Shown one piece after another: positions 1-7,777 of a stretch of DNA of 33,958 nucleotides. A program made the translations under genes and the position numbers. Source of the DNA: Bacteroidales bacterium (GTDB taxonomy: Bacteria; Bacteroidota; Bacteroidia; Bacteroidales; JAGODS01); contig JAGODS010000004.1 in NCBI GenBank assembly GCA_017998135.1, forward strand, positions 1 to 33,958. Reading direction: 5' to 3'. Below the pieces are notes generated by a model that saw only the letters and a list, made by a program, of their open reading frames with translations, made no database searches and was not told the DNA's origin. Each line of letters starts with the position of its first letter. The first letter of the stretch is position 1.

Positions 1-396
1 TTGATATGATTTGGGAAAATAAAGTTATATTTATCATAAAAAATGAAAATTATTTTAAAGCTACAAAGATAAATTTCATTTTTAAAATTTAACTCTCTTT
101 TTTTTAACGTTTAGGACGCTATTGATTATTTACTTAAAAAAAATATGTAGTTTTACGTATTGTTTTAATTGTTTTCTTTTGTACCATCCAATTTTTTTCT
201 TTATTTTTCTTGATAAATATCAATGTTTTTTTTAGTTTTACTCGCAAATATTAAACAAAAATCTGAATGTTAAATATTATTTTAACCCCAAAAATCAATT
301 CTGAGGTTATTAAAAAATTGAACAAAGAGATTATCAAAATTTATCCTAAATAATTCTTACTGTAGTTCGGGACACAAACAAAAATAACAGTTGTTG

Positions 397-416
397 GGTG
401 AAGCGTCCACGCTTTA
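397..416 (+). repeat. Palindromic repeat family A, partial copy
   Basis: Contains GAAGCGTCCACGCTT, the core of a short palindrome found intact at 4813-4836 and 20245-20270. The right arm is truncated here. Confidence 0.6.
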
Positions 417-475
417 TCTTAACTTCCATTTATCTTCCTGCACTCTATACAAAAGAGCGAGAACAGAGAATTTTT

Positions 476-701
476 GTAACTACTCAGCAACTGATTAAAA
501 ACCGGGTACTAAGTACTAAATTTAACCTTAGTATAAAACTTGTTCCCTTATATATCAATTTTATTAGTTTATTTTGATGTATAAATGTTAATAAAAAAAA
601 GTAATAAGGTAGATTTTGTTTCTTTCATTGCTTATACTAAGGTTTATAAGGTTTTACAATATATAAACTCTAACTCTAAAATTTCACTGCTGAGTAATTA
701 C
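476..701 (+). mobile_element. MITE-like element, copy 1
   Basis: A 226-bp non-coding element bounded by imperfect terminal inverted repeats: left GTAACTACTCAGCA, right TGCTGAGTAATTAC. It is flanked by the near-identical octamers GAATTTTT (468-475) and GTATTTTT (702-709), a plausible 8-bp target duplication with one mismatch. A second copy lies inverted at 9165-9411; the inner ~165 bp match closely while about 50-70 bp near the left end differ. It has no coding capacity, so it would need a transposase in trans. Ends starting GTAA with 8-bp duplications recall the IS66 family, but that assignment is inference. Confidence 0.8.
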
Positions 702-748
702 GTATTTTTATTTAAAAAATCTGATAATTAAATTATTCAAGAACCCAG

Positions 749-773
749 TGAACTCATAAGCAACTTTATACTA
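749..773 (+). repeat. 25-bp repeated motif, copy 1
   Basis: GAACTCATAAGCAACTTTAT then ACTAA; closely matched at 9043-9067 at the 3' end of mcrB with two differences. It lies about 50 bp beyond the MITE copy 1 right end. Confidence 0.55.
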
Positions 774-861
774 AGTTAGATGAACTCTTTTGCACCTAAA
801 AATAATTAGTGTCCATCCCTAAAGTTTGGTATTTTACAATTATTACATTGAGTTAAACAGA

Positions 862-902
862 ACGAAGCGTGGACGCTTCGCCAAACGAGACGCTTCGCCT
901 TA
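862..902 (+). repeat. Palindromic repeat family A, one full copy plus a half copy
   Basis: ACGAAGCGTGGACGCTTCGCC is the reverse complement of the family core. It is followed a few bases later by a second half-site, GAGACGCTTCGCCTTA. It lies about 100 bp beyond the 3' end of the phosphate transporter gene. The perfect 8-bp arms around a 2-nt centre could fold in RNA or DNA. Confidence 0.7.
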
Positions 903-1004
903 CAGAGGACATTACACCAAAGCAAACCCTTCATCTAATAGGAATTTAGAAAGTCTCTATGCTAATGTTATTACTAACAATTATGTTGGTTTTATGACTT
1001 GAAT

Positions 1005-2003
1005 TCAGTTAATAAATAACCTTACTCCCCAGTAAAATAATCCTGATAATATTATAGAAGCAGGTATTGTTAATAGCCATGCAATAACTATATTACCTGC
1101 TATTTTCCATTTAACTGCAGAAGCACGCTTAGTAACTCCAACACCCATTATAGCGCCTGTTATAGTGTGCGTTGTGCTAACAGGTATTCCCAAAAGTGTA
1201 ACAAAAAAAAGTGTGGAAGCTCCGGCAGTTTCGGCACAAAATCCACCTATTGGTTTAAGGTGAGTCAAGCCTGCACCGAGTGTCTTTATTACTTTCCAGG
1301 CTCCTATCAGCGTACCTAAAGCTATACAACACTGAGCGGTCAGAACTACCCATAAGGGTACATAAAAAACACTACCGAGATATCCTGTGCTGAATAATAA
1401 AATTGCAACAACACCCATTGTTTTCTGGGCATCGTTACCTCCGTGTCCTATACTAAAGGCTGCTGAAGAAAGCAACTGAAAAACCCTGAAAAAATTATCT
1501 ATTTTCCTTGGCGGCTTTTTCCCCCATATAACAAGGGTTAAAATCATAAAAAAATATCCAATGATAAAACCTATTACAGGTGATAGAATAATAAAAATAG
1601 CTATTTTGAAGATTCCTGAAAAAATCACTGCTGAAGGTCCTATCTTAATCAGAGCAGGCCCTATTAATCCTCCTATTAGAGCATGAGATACGCTATTAGG
1701 TATGCCGTTTCTTCCGCAAAAGAACACCCATAAACCTGCTCCTAATAATGCTGTAAGTATAAAATACGGATCGCCTTTAATAGCCGTGCTTTCCACAATG
1801 CCTTTTCCCATCGTTGTTGCTACGTGTACTCCAAAGATTAAAAAAGCTATAAAATTAAAAAACGCTGCCCATAATACAGCAAGTTTAGGCGTTAGGACAT
1901 TAGTGGCAACTATTGTTGCGATTGAATTGCCTGCATCATTCATTCCATTAAGAAAATCAAATAAAAAAGCAATAATAACTGTAATAATAACAATAGTTAA
2001 CAT
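1005..2003 (-). CDS. PiT-family inorganic phosphate transporter
   Basis: A 332-residue integral membrane protein, hydrophobic throughout, about ten membrane segments. It carries the duplicated PiT signature: NGMNDAGNSIAT near residue 19 in the N-terminal half and GHGGNDAQKTMG in the second half, each an aspartate-containing segment known to bind phosphate and the coupling ion (H+ or Na+). A GIPVSTTHTITGAIMG stretch, typical of the second repeat, follows. Its length matches the short bacterial PiT form. It starts 8 bases after the stop of the DUF47 gene on the same strand, so the pair is a two-gene operon, the usual arrangement for this transporter class. Family assignment is firm; which cation drives uptake cannot be read from the sequence. 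No clear terminator was seen downstream. Confidence 0.93.
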   Translation of the reverse strand: MLTIVIITVIIAFLFDFLNGMNDAGNSIATIVATNVLTPKLAVLWAAFFNFIAFLIFGVHVATTMGKGIVESTAIKGDPYFILTALLGAGLWVFFCGRNGIPNSVSHALIGGLIGPALIKIGPSAVIFSGIFKIAIFIILSPVIGFIIGYFFMILTLVIWGKKPPRKIDNFFRVFQLLSSAAFSIGHGGNDAQKTMGVVAILLFSTGYLGSVFYVPLWVVLTAQCCIALGTLIGAWKVIKTLGAGLTHLKPIGGFCAETAGASTLFFVTLLGIPVSTTHTITGAIMGVGVTKRASAVKWKIAGNIVIAWLLTIPASIILSGLFYWGVRLFIN

Positions 2004-2011
2004 TTAATTAG

Positions 2012-2659
2012 TTAGGCAAGTTTTACTATAATTGATTTTAAAACATCAGAAACATCCTCTGCTTTATCAGTAGCTTTTTCTAAAGTTTGGATAATTTCGT
2101 TTTTCTTTATTAGTTCTATTGCATCTTTTTCAGTTTCAAAAAAACTGGATATGGCATTATGATAAATATCATCAGCCTGGTTTTCTATATCATTTATAGA
2201 TATACAAGCTTCTTTTATCTTAAAGGGATATTTTAAATTCTTCAATTCACTCACCGCTATTTTTATCTCTCTTGTAGCCTGTAATATCAATTCCGATATT
2301 TGAATTGAAAATTCCGATATTTGCTTTGGTTTAAAAAGGTTTACTTTTAATGCTACTCCATTTATATAATCAAGAACATCATCCATAGTAGAGGTAAGAG
2401 TTTGAATATCTTCCCTGTCAAAAGGTGTGATAAAAGTAGTATTTAATTCCTCAAATATAGTGTGAGTTATGTGGTCGCCATCATTTTCAATTTCTTTTAT
2501 TTGCTTCCCAAGAGCTATTCTATCATCAACATTGTCTATTAATAATAGCTTGTTAAGCAATATGGCTGCTTTAACAAGGTTATCCGCTGCCTGTTCAAAC
2601 AAAGGAAAAAATTTCTTTTCTTTGGGTACCAAGATTTGCAATATAGAAGAAAATCTCAT
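2012..2659 (-). CDS. DUF47 / PhoU-like accessory protein of PiT transporter
   Basis: A 215-residue soluble, strongly helical protein beginning MRFSSILQILVPKEKKFFPLFEQ, which matches the usual opening of DUF47 (PhoU_div) proteins. It contains the E-x3-D-G/D-x-I-T pattern (EIENDGDHITHTIFEEL) and the FDREDI stretch that recur in PhoU-like helical bundles and coordinate metal clusters in family members. It is upstream of and nearly adjacent to the PiT transporter (8-nt gap), so it most likely modulates that transporter. The divergent intergenic region to recQ is 223 bp; I did not find a TAnnTTTG box facing this gene. Family assignment is confident; the exact regulatory mechanism of DUF47 proteins is not settled. 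Confidence 0.9.
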   Translation of the reverse strand: MRFSSILQILVPKEKKFFPLFEQAADNLVKAAILLNKLLLIDNVDDRIALGKQIKEIENDGDHITHTIFEELNTTFITPFDREDIQTLTSTMDDVLDYINGVALKVNLFKPKQISEFSIQISELILQATREIKIAVSELKNLKYPFKIKEACISINDIENQADDIYHNAISSFFETEKDAIELIKKNEIIQTLEKATDKAEDVSDVLKSIIVKLA

Positions 2660-2847
2660 ATAATCAATTATTTATACTCTTTTTTTTAAAATATTTAAAA
2701 ATGTAAAATTAAACTATTTTTTTATTTCTGTATTTTATTTCTTGCAATAACCACTTTCAATATAGAATTAACCTAAATATTTTTTTTGCAGCCTTATGTT
2801 GCGATAGAAATTAATAAAGTTAATAAGCTACAGAAAAAATATATATA

Positions 2848-2855
2848 TATATTTG
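2848..2855 (+). promoter_or_regulatory. Bacteroidota -7 box for recQ
   Basis: TATATTTG fits the consensus TAnnTTTG and sits 27 bases before the recQ ATG, giving a leader of about 20 nt. It forms the end of an alternating AT run (2840-2851). Confidence 0.5.
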
Positions 2856-2882
2856 TAAAAAATTAATTGAATCAATTATTTA

Positions 2883-4784
2883 ATGAAATTAAAGCAACTG
2901 CTTTTAAAACATTGGGGCTACAATAGTTTCAGACCAGGACAGGAAGAAATAATCAACTCCATACTTTCCGGAAGAGATACGCTAAGTCTTATGCCGACTG
3001 GAGCTGGTAAATCTATATGTTTCCAGCTTCCTGCTATGGCTATGGAAGGTTTATGTCTTGTTATTTCTCCACTGATTGCCCTAATGAAAGATCAGGTTTT
3101 AAGCCTTCATAAAAAAGGTATTAATGCCGTTGCAGTCTATTCGGGTATGCATAGAACTGAAATAGATATCACTCTTAACAAATGTATTTTTGGAGATGTT
3201 AAACTACTCTATATGTCTCCAGAAAGGCTTAAAACCGACATTGTCAGATTACGTCTGCCCAGGATGAAAATTAATCTTATTGCAGTTGACGAAGCTCATT
3301 GTATTTCTGAATGGGGATATGATTTTCGCCCTCCTTACCTTGAGATAGGCAACATAAGAAGTCTTTTTCCCAATACGCCGGTACTTGCTCTTTCTGCCTC
3401 TGCTACAGGCGAAATTATTAAAGATATTCAAAATAAACTTCTTTTTAAAAACGAGAATGTCATAAGAGTCAGTTTTGAGAGAAGAAATATAATATACCTT
3501 GTAAATAATGAAACAGATAAATTATCTGCTTTTAATAAATTTGTTAAATTCATTGATGGTAAAGGTATAATATATGTAAGGTCAAGAAGAAAAACTTCCG
3601 AAATAGCAGAATATCTGAATAGAAATAATTTCAGCGCTACCTTTTACAATGCCGGTATGGATATGAAATCAAGACATCTTAATCAAAACGAATGGATGAG
3701 CGGTAAGAAAAGAATTATTGTTTGCACCTCTGCTTTTGGTATGGGTATTGACAAACCTGATGTCAGATTTGTTATTCATTTTGATTGTCCGTCTTCACTT
3801 GAAGAATATTACCAGGAAGCAGGAAGAGCGGGCAGAGACAATAAAACCGCATGGTGCATACTACTTTTTAATGATAGTGATGAGTTTGAACTTAAAAAGA
3901 ACCTTCTGGCAAGCTATCCTGAAATAAATCTTATTAAATCCGTTTATAATGCTCTCGGTAATTTTTATCAGTTAGCCGTAGGCTGCGGACAAGATACTTC
4001 TTTTGATTTTAATATTTTTGAGTTCTCCAAAAACTATGGACTTGATGTGCTGACAACTTATAATTCTCTTAAAATTCTTGACAGAGAAGGTTATATTAAT
4101 TTTTTTGAAACTTTTCACAGCGCTTCAAGACTTCGTTTCATTATCTCTAAAAATGAGCTTTACAAATTTCAGGTTGAAAACAAAGAATATGTTGCATTTA
4201 CAAAAACATTACTTAGAACTTACGGAGGCTTATTCAACGATTTTGTTTATATCAACGAAGATGAACTATCTAAAAATTCCCAAATACCTAAAGAAATAGT
4301 AGGACGAACACTTGAAAAGCTTGACAGATTAAATGTTATAACCTATATTCCCAGAAAATATAAACCTCAGATTATTTTTTGCCAGTCAAGAATAAATTCT
4401 GATGACATTTATATATCTGAAGAAAACTATGCTTTACGTAAGGCTGCATCTGAAAAAAGAATTAAAAATATGATTAGCTATGCAAAAAACACTAATAAAT
4501 GTCGCAGCCAGCAAATTTTATCCTGGTTCGGCGAAACAGATACTGTACGTTGCGGCTTATGCGACTTCTGCACTAAAAGAAACAAGGCTGAAGCCTCTAT
4601 GATAGAATTTGATAATATAATTCAAACTATCAAACCTCTACTTAGAGATAAACCTCTATCCATTGAAGAAATTATAACTGCTTTCCCTTTAAATGATAAA
4701 ACTACGATTATTAAAGTTATTAGCTGGTTAAGAGATAATAATAAAATTATCCTTAATAATGATAATAAATACAAATGGAATTAA
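2883..4784 (+). CDS. recQ: RecQ-family ATP-dependent DNA helicase
   Basis: A 633-residue superfamily 2 3'-5' helicase. Visible motifs: WGYNSFRPGQEEII (motif 0, residues 11-24), Walker A MPTGAGKS ending at 44, DEAHCISEWGYDFRP (motif II, 136-150), SASAT (III, about 171), GFGMG-like AFGMGIDKPDVR (V), and QEAGRAGRDN (VI, 311-320). The RecQ zinc site is present as C540, C557, C560 and C563, followed by a short winged-helix-like tail ending at 633. There is no HRDC domain of the E. coli type. RecQ unwinds forks and recombination intermediates in repair. It is a single-gene unit, divergent from the phosphate operon and convergent with the DMT transporter; a palindromic repeat lies between the two 3' ends. 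The start is the only ATG near a -7 box. Confidence 0.95.
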   Translation: MKLKQLLLKHWGYNSFRPGQEEIINSILSGRDTLSLMPTGAGKSICFQLPAMAMEGLCLVISPLIALMKDQVLSLHKKGINAVAVYSGMHRTEIDITLNKCIFGDVKLLYMSPERLKTDIVRLRLPRMKINLIAVDEAHCISEWGYDFRPPYLEIGNIRSLFPNTPVLALSASATGEIIKDIQNKLLFKNENVIRVSFERRNIIYLVNNETDKLSAFNKFVKFIDGKGIIYVRSRRKTSEIAEYLNRNNFSATFYNAGMDMKSRHLNQNEWMSGKKRIIVCTSAFGMGIDKPDVRFVIHFDCPSSLEEYYQEAGRAGRDNKTAWCILLFNDSDEFELKKNLLASYPEINLIKSVYNALGNFYQLAVGCGQDTSFDFNIFEFSKNYGLDVLTTYNSLKILDREGYINFFETFHSASRLRFIISKNELYKFQVENKEYVAFTKTLLRTYGGLFNDFVYINEDELSKNSQIPKEIVGRTLEKLDRLNVITYIPRKYKPQIIFCQSRINSDDIYISEENYALRKAASEKRIKNMISYAKNTNKCRSQQILSWFGETDTVRCGLCDFCTKRNKAEASMIEFDNIIQTIKPLLRDKPLSIEEIITAFPLNDKTTIIKVISWLRDNNKIILNNDNKYKWN

Positions 4785-4812
4785 TTTCTTTTAAAATATC
4801 TCTATACATAGT

Positions 4813-4836
4813 TAGGCGAAGCGTCCACGCTTCGTC
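4813..4836. repeat. Palindromic repeat family A, full copy between convergent genes
   Basis: TAGGCGAAGCGTCCACGCTTCG plus TC: perfect arms CGAAGCGT and ACGCTTCG around CC. It sits between the converging 3' ends of recQ and the DMT transporter (64-bp gap), where a hairpin could end transcription from both sides. No long T run follows on either strand, so terminator function is only a possibility. Confidence 0.75.
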
Positions 4837-4847
4837 ATTTAGTTGTT

Positions 4848-5747
4848 TTAAACCTTTACATTATTACCCATTGCTTTAGGGTGTGTCTGAGATATATAAA
4901 GACCGGCAATTACAACTATCATCCCTACAATACTCTTCAAAGTTATAACTTCATCTATTATAAAATAAGCAGCAATTAAAGTAAAAACCGAAATAAGATT
5001 TGTAAACATATTTGTTTTTGCAATTCCTATCTCTTTAATAGTTCTAATATAAATTACAAAAGCAAGCACTGAACATAGTACTGTCAACATTATTAAAGTA
5101 GATACTAATTCAAAATTTGGTTTTACCATAATAAATCTATCAAAATCAAATATCAAAAATAAAGGCAAAAAATAAAAGGAAGCCAATATATTCTGAACTG
5201 CAATAATCGTCATTGGTTTATATGTCTGTGAAAGATCTTTTATTATAATACTATAAATTAAGGCAAAAAAAACTGCACCGAAAATAAGTAAAACACCTAA
5301 AGGTGAAGCTATAAAAGAAAAATCCTTTTTTAAAACCATTATTCCAATACCTACAAAGGAAATAAAAACGCCTGAAAAATTAAATACAGTTAAACGCTCT
5401 TTCATAAAAAAATATCCAAAAAAAGCTGAAAATAAAGGTATGGTTGATATTATAATTGATGCAATTACTGATGGTAGCAGATTAATTCCAAAACTCTCGC
5501 ATAAAAAATAACCAAATGGATCAACTAAGGATAAAAGAAAAAAAATTTTATAATGCTCCTTTTTAATCTTTTGAAATTTTCTTGTTACTGACAAAAAAAT
5601 TATTAACAATATTGATGATATTAATAACCTCAAAAAAGTTGTCGTTATAGGACTGTAATATTTAAAAACCACTTTTGACCAAACAAAAGATACTCCCCAT
5701 AACATCATTGGGATTATAGCAATTATATAAAAAACAGTCCTTTTCAT
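4848..5747 (-). CDS. DMT-superfamily (EamA) transporter
   Basis: A 299-residue membrane protein with about ten hydrophobic segments arranged as two EamA repeats. The first repeat contains MLWGVSFVWSKVVFKYYSP and the F-LRLLIS segment; repeat ends carry the typical pattern TIPLFSAFFGYFFMKERLTVF, mirrored later by TNLISVFTLIAAYFIIDEVITL. Members export metabolites or amino acids; the substrate cannot be deduced. I chose ATG at 5747 (MKRTVFYII) instead of the upstream in-frame ATG at 5801, because a good -7 box (5755-5762) lies between them and the extra 18 residues look unlike this family. With that start the leader would be very short, perhaps leaderless. Convergent with recQ. Confidence 0.85.
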   Translation of the reverse strand: MKRTVFYIIAIIPMMLWGVSFVWSKVVFKYYSPITTTFLRLLISSILLIIFLSVTRKFQKIKKEHYKIFFLLSLVDPFGYFLCESFGINLLPSVIASIIISTIPLFSAFFGYFFMKERLTVFNFSGVFISFVGIGIMVLKKDFSFIASPLGVLLIFGAVFFALIYSIIIKDLSQTYKPMTIIAVQNILASFYFLPLFLIFDFDRFIMVKPNFELVSTLIMLTVLCSVLAFVIYIRTIKEIGIAKTNMFTNLISVFTLIAAYFIIDEVITLKSIVGMIVVIAGLYISQTHPKAMGNNVKV

Positions 5748-5754
5748 CAGGCTG

Positions 5755-5762
5755 CAAAAATA
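5755..5762 (-). promoter_or_regulatory. -7 box for the DMT transporter gene
   Basis: On the minus strand TATTTTTG followed by CAG fits TAnnTTTG. It lies only 7 bases before the chosen ATG at 5747, which would give a leaderless or nearly leaderless transcript. Confidence 0.4.
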
Positions 5763-5865
5763 ATAAAAAACTCTACTTCTTGAATTGTTTACAATTAGCA
5801 TAACTATCTAAATAAATATTAATAGTATTAAACGCTGCACATCATCACAAATAGGAAGTGAGTAA

Positions 5866-6135
5866 ATATGCTTTCCAGCTAAACAGAAACCTGAATCAGA
5901 AGATTATTTGAAAGAAGATTTATGTTTTACAGAAACACAGATTACTCTTAGTTTGCCGACTTTAACTTTGCATTTGCAGTATTCAAAAAGTGAGAATGAT
6001 ATAGCAAAATGACTAAATGACAATTCCTTAGTCCAGGAATTTTATCCGCTTGCCAGCATTAAGGTTAATAAGAATCACTTGTATTCAGCCTCTAATCTGT
6101 TCTATCAAAATAAGGAAAAGATTAACCCTAATTAG
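5866..6135 (+). pseudogene. Decayed reading frame abutting an IS remnant
   Basis: One frame stays open for 48 codons from 5866, hits a single TGA at 6010-6012, and continues for about 40 more codons until a TAG at 6133-6135 inside the left terminal repeat of the mobile element. The translation has a mixed, protein-like composition (for example EDYLKEDLCFTETQITLSL and LVQEFYPLASIKVNKNHLY) unlike random A+T-rich sequence. There is no start codon. It may be a gene fragment left after deletion and cut by the insertion at 6126. I do not recognise the family; it could also be chance. Confidence 0.3.
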
Positions 6136-6465
6136 TCATTAGGGAGCAATTTCTAATGAGGACCATTAAAAATTACATTCTATACTGTAAACGGTTTAAA
6201 TGATTTACATTTTATAAATCAAAAATTGAATCAAAATTTATCCTTTCAAGCATTTCCCTGAATAAAATCATACCTCCCCAAGGTGTAACTTCTTTATCTG
6301 TAAATTCAATAGCTTAATGATTCCATTTATGTAAGATGTTGTTACTGCAAAAATGTATAATTTTTAATATAAATTGTTTATATTAATATTTTTATTTTCA
6401 ACAAGTTATTAACTAATTTCTCTAATGACCGTCATTAGAAATTGCTCCCTAATGACTAATTTGGG
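6126..6465. mobile_element. Internally deleted insertion sequence with 43-bp terminal inverted repeats
   Basis: A ~340-bp element. The left end (6126-6168, starting CCCTAATTAGTCATTAGG) and the reverse complement of the right end (6465-6423) match at 39 of 43 positions; the best-conserved core is ATTAGTCATTAGGGAGCAAT. Between them, on the minus strand, is the start of a transposase frame (6212-6313), so this is a deletion derivative of a full IS. Ends beginning CCC and a weak 3-of-4 flank match (TTAA left, ATAA right) would suit the IS1380 family, but this is tentative. Its right end lies 41 bp before the -7 box of mcrC. Confidence 0.8.
6212..6313 (-). pseudogene. Transposase N-terminal remnant
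   Basis: A 33-codon open stretch containing EFTDKEVTPWGGMILFREML, then a stop. The TDK-x-(I/V)-TP-x-GG pattern close to the N-terminus resembles DDE transposases of the IS4/IS1380 type. The ATG at 6326-6324 is out of frame with it, so the fragment is broken at both ends. It lies wholly within the element bounded by the 43-bp inverted repeats. Family naming is from memory of the pattern and would need a profile search. Confidence 0.5.
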
Positions 6466-6505
6466 ATAAAAATAAACGATAAAATTAATAGTAAAAAAAA
6501 TATGT

Positions 6506-6513
6506 TATTTTTG
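6506..6513 (+). promoter_or_regulatory. -7 box for the mcrC-mcrB operon
   Basis: TATTTTTG fits TAnnTTTG and lies 23 bases before the TTG start at 6536. The only nearby ATG (6502) is upstream of this box and out of frame, which supports the TTG start. No clear -33 TTTG was found at the usual distance. Confidence 0.45.
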
Positions 6514-6535
6514 TATTTTTCAAATAACAACTTCT

Positions 6536-7774
6536 TTGCCTTACAATTTCCATATATTTTACGAATACCAAGCTCTTGACAAAGACCTATCTGAAAAAAT
6601 TTATCCATTTATTGAAAATTCAATAAAACTTCAAAATTATTTCTCTTCAGGTTGGGGACAAATAAAAACTTCTAATTATTGCGGTTCTATTGACATTGAT
6701 AATGAATCTATTCTTATCTTACCTAAAATTGAAAATGAACAGAATATTTATGCAAAGAATTTAGAATACCTGATTTATATTATTTCTTATGTTTATGATA
6801 TTAATCTTTATGAAACATATACTAATATTGATAATTTCAAAAATCAGAATATTCTTAAATTTTATATAACCATATTTATAAAAGCTTTGGAAGCTGAAGG
6901 TCCGAAGGGTTTATATAATGAATATATTACTTATGAAGACAATCTTAATAAATTAAAAGGTCGTTATCTGGTTAATGAAGACAGTAAATATAACTTGATT
7001 AAAACAAAAATTTATTGTCAATATGACGAATTTACAGAAAACAACTATCTAAACCAGATATTTGCCTTTACTATTCATAAACTTAGAGCTTTTTCCAAAA
7101 ACGAAGAAAACAAAAAACGCCTTGCCAGTCTTTCATTACTGTTTGTTGATGTTGATTTAAAGGATTTTTCTTCTATTAATATCAATCCTTATTATACTTT
7201 TAACAGGAATAATGAACGTTTTAAAAAAACTTATGATATAGCAATATTTATTCTTAAAAAACTTTCAATTTATTTTGACTATAGAAATAAAAAATTCTTT
7301 TCTTTTATTTTTAATATGAATGAGCTTTTTGAAATGTTTATTGGTAAATTAATTAAAGAAACTTTACCGCGGGAATTTACTGTTAAATTACAATCAAAAA
7401 GTAAATTAGGTGAATTTAAAATCAAACCTGATATAATAATTTTTAAATATGATAAACCAATTTTAATTATAGATACAAAATATAAAAAAATTACTGCTCA
7501 AAAAGATATAACTACCTGCGATTTATATCAAATCTATGCTTATGGTATGTCTTATCCCGATTGGATAAACAATCGAAGAAATGTAATGCTGCTTTATCCA
7601 AAACATCTTATTGAAAATCTTATTATCTCATCTCAACGCTTAGGAAATATTGAATTTGAAGAAACAATTGTTAATCTAAAGGTTGAACATATTGATATTA
7701 AAAATAAGCATACTGATTATAATGATTATTTATTCTTATTAAAAGAAGAAATTAAACAAATATTAAATTTATAA
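6536..7774 (+). CDS. McrC-like nuclease subunit of a modification-dependent restriction system
   Basis: A 412-residue McrBC 5-methylcytosine restriction component (McrC family). N-terminal half: beta-rich with L-KGRYLVNED (139-149) and YDEFTENNYLNQIF (163-176), both family hallmarks. C-terminal half: PD-(D/E)xK nuclease core, IKPDIIIF (D299) then LIIDTKYKK (D313, K315), followed by DLYQIYAYG (329-337). In the known system McrC is the nuclease that docks on McrB hexamers to cut DNA carrying methylcytosine. The start is TTG; the frame is open 20 codons further upstream but has no ATG, so the true start could be another rare codon. It is followed after 3 bases by mcrB. The gene is extremely A+T rich (6781-6840 has 9 G/C in 60), unlike neighbouring operons, which suggests transfer. 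Here mcrC precedes mcrB, the reverse of E. coli. Confidence 0.85.
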   Translation: MPYNFHIFYEYQALDKDLSEKIYPFIENSIKLQNYFSSGWGQIKTSNYCGSIDIDNESILILPKIENEQNIYAKNLEYLIYIISYVYDINLYETYTNIDNFKNQNILKFYITIFIKALEAEGPKGLYNEYITYEDNLNKLKGRYLVNEDSKYNLIKTKIYCQYDEFTENNYLNQIFAFTIHKLRAFSKNEENKKRLASLSLLFVDVDLKDFSSININPYYTFNRNNERFKKTYDIAIFILKKLSIYFDYRNKKFFSFIFNMNELFEMFIGKLIKETLPREFTVKLQSKSKLGEFKIKPDIIIFKYDKPILIIDTKYKKITAQKDITTCDLYQIYAYGMSYPDWINNRRNVMLLYPKHLIENLIISSQRLGNIEFEETIVNLKVEHIDIKNKHTDYNDYLFLLKEEIKQILNL

Positions 7775-7777
7775 ATT

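Larger units (their letters stand above)
1..1004. other. Gene-free intergenic region with mobile and palindromic repeats
   Basis: No open frame here looks like a gene on either strand. The region is very A+T rich and lies downstream of the minus-strand phosphate transporter. It holds one short palindromic repeat (397-416), a MITE-like element (476-701), a 25-bp motif shared with the end of mcrB (749-773), and a double copy of the palindromic repeat (862-902). The remaining sequence shows nothing recognisable. Confidence 0.7.

Noticed and set aside
1702-2007. Plus-strand frame opposite the phosphate transporter
   Set aside because: It is antisense to a clear transporter gene, and its composition is the complement of hydrophobic codons. 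Similar antisense frames opposite rnf genes and the permeases were rejected for the same reason.
2787-2826. Similarity of GCAGCCTTATGTTGCG before recQ to 9589-9620 as a named element
   Set aside because: The match is short and gapped, with no clear boundaries or palindrome; it is noted only as a possible old intergenic repeat.
2840-2851. AT dinucleotide run before recQ as a phase-variable tract
   Set aside because: It is only about six units long in a very A+T-rich background and forms part of the -7 box; there is no evidence of variability.
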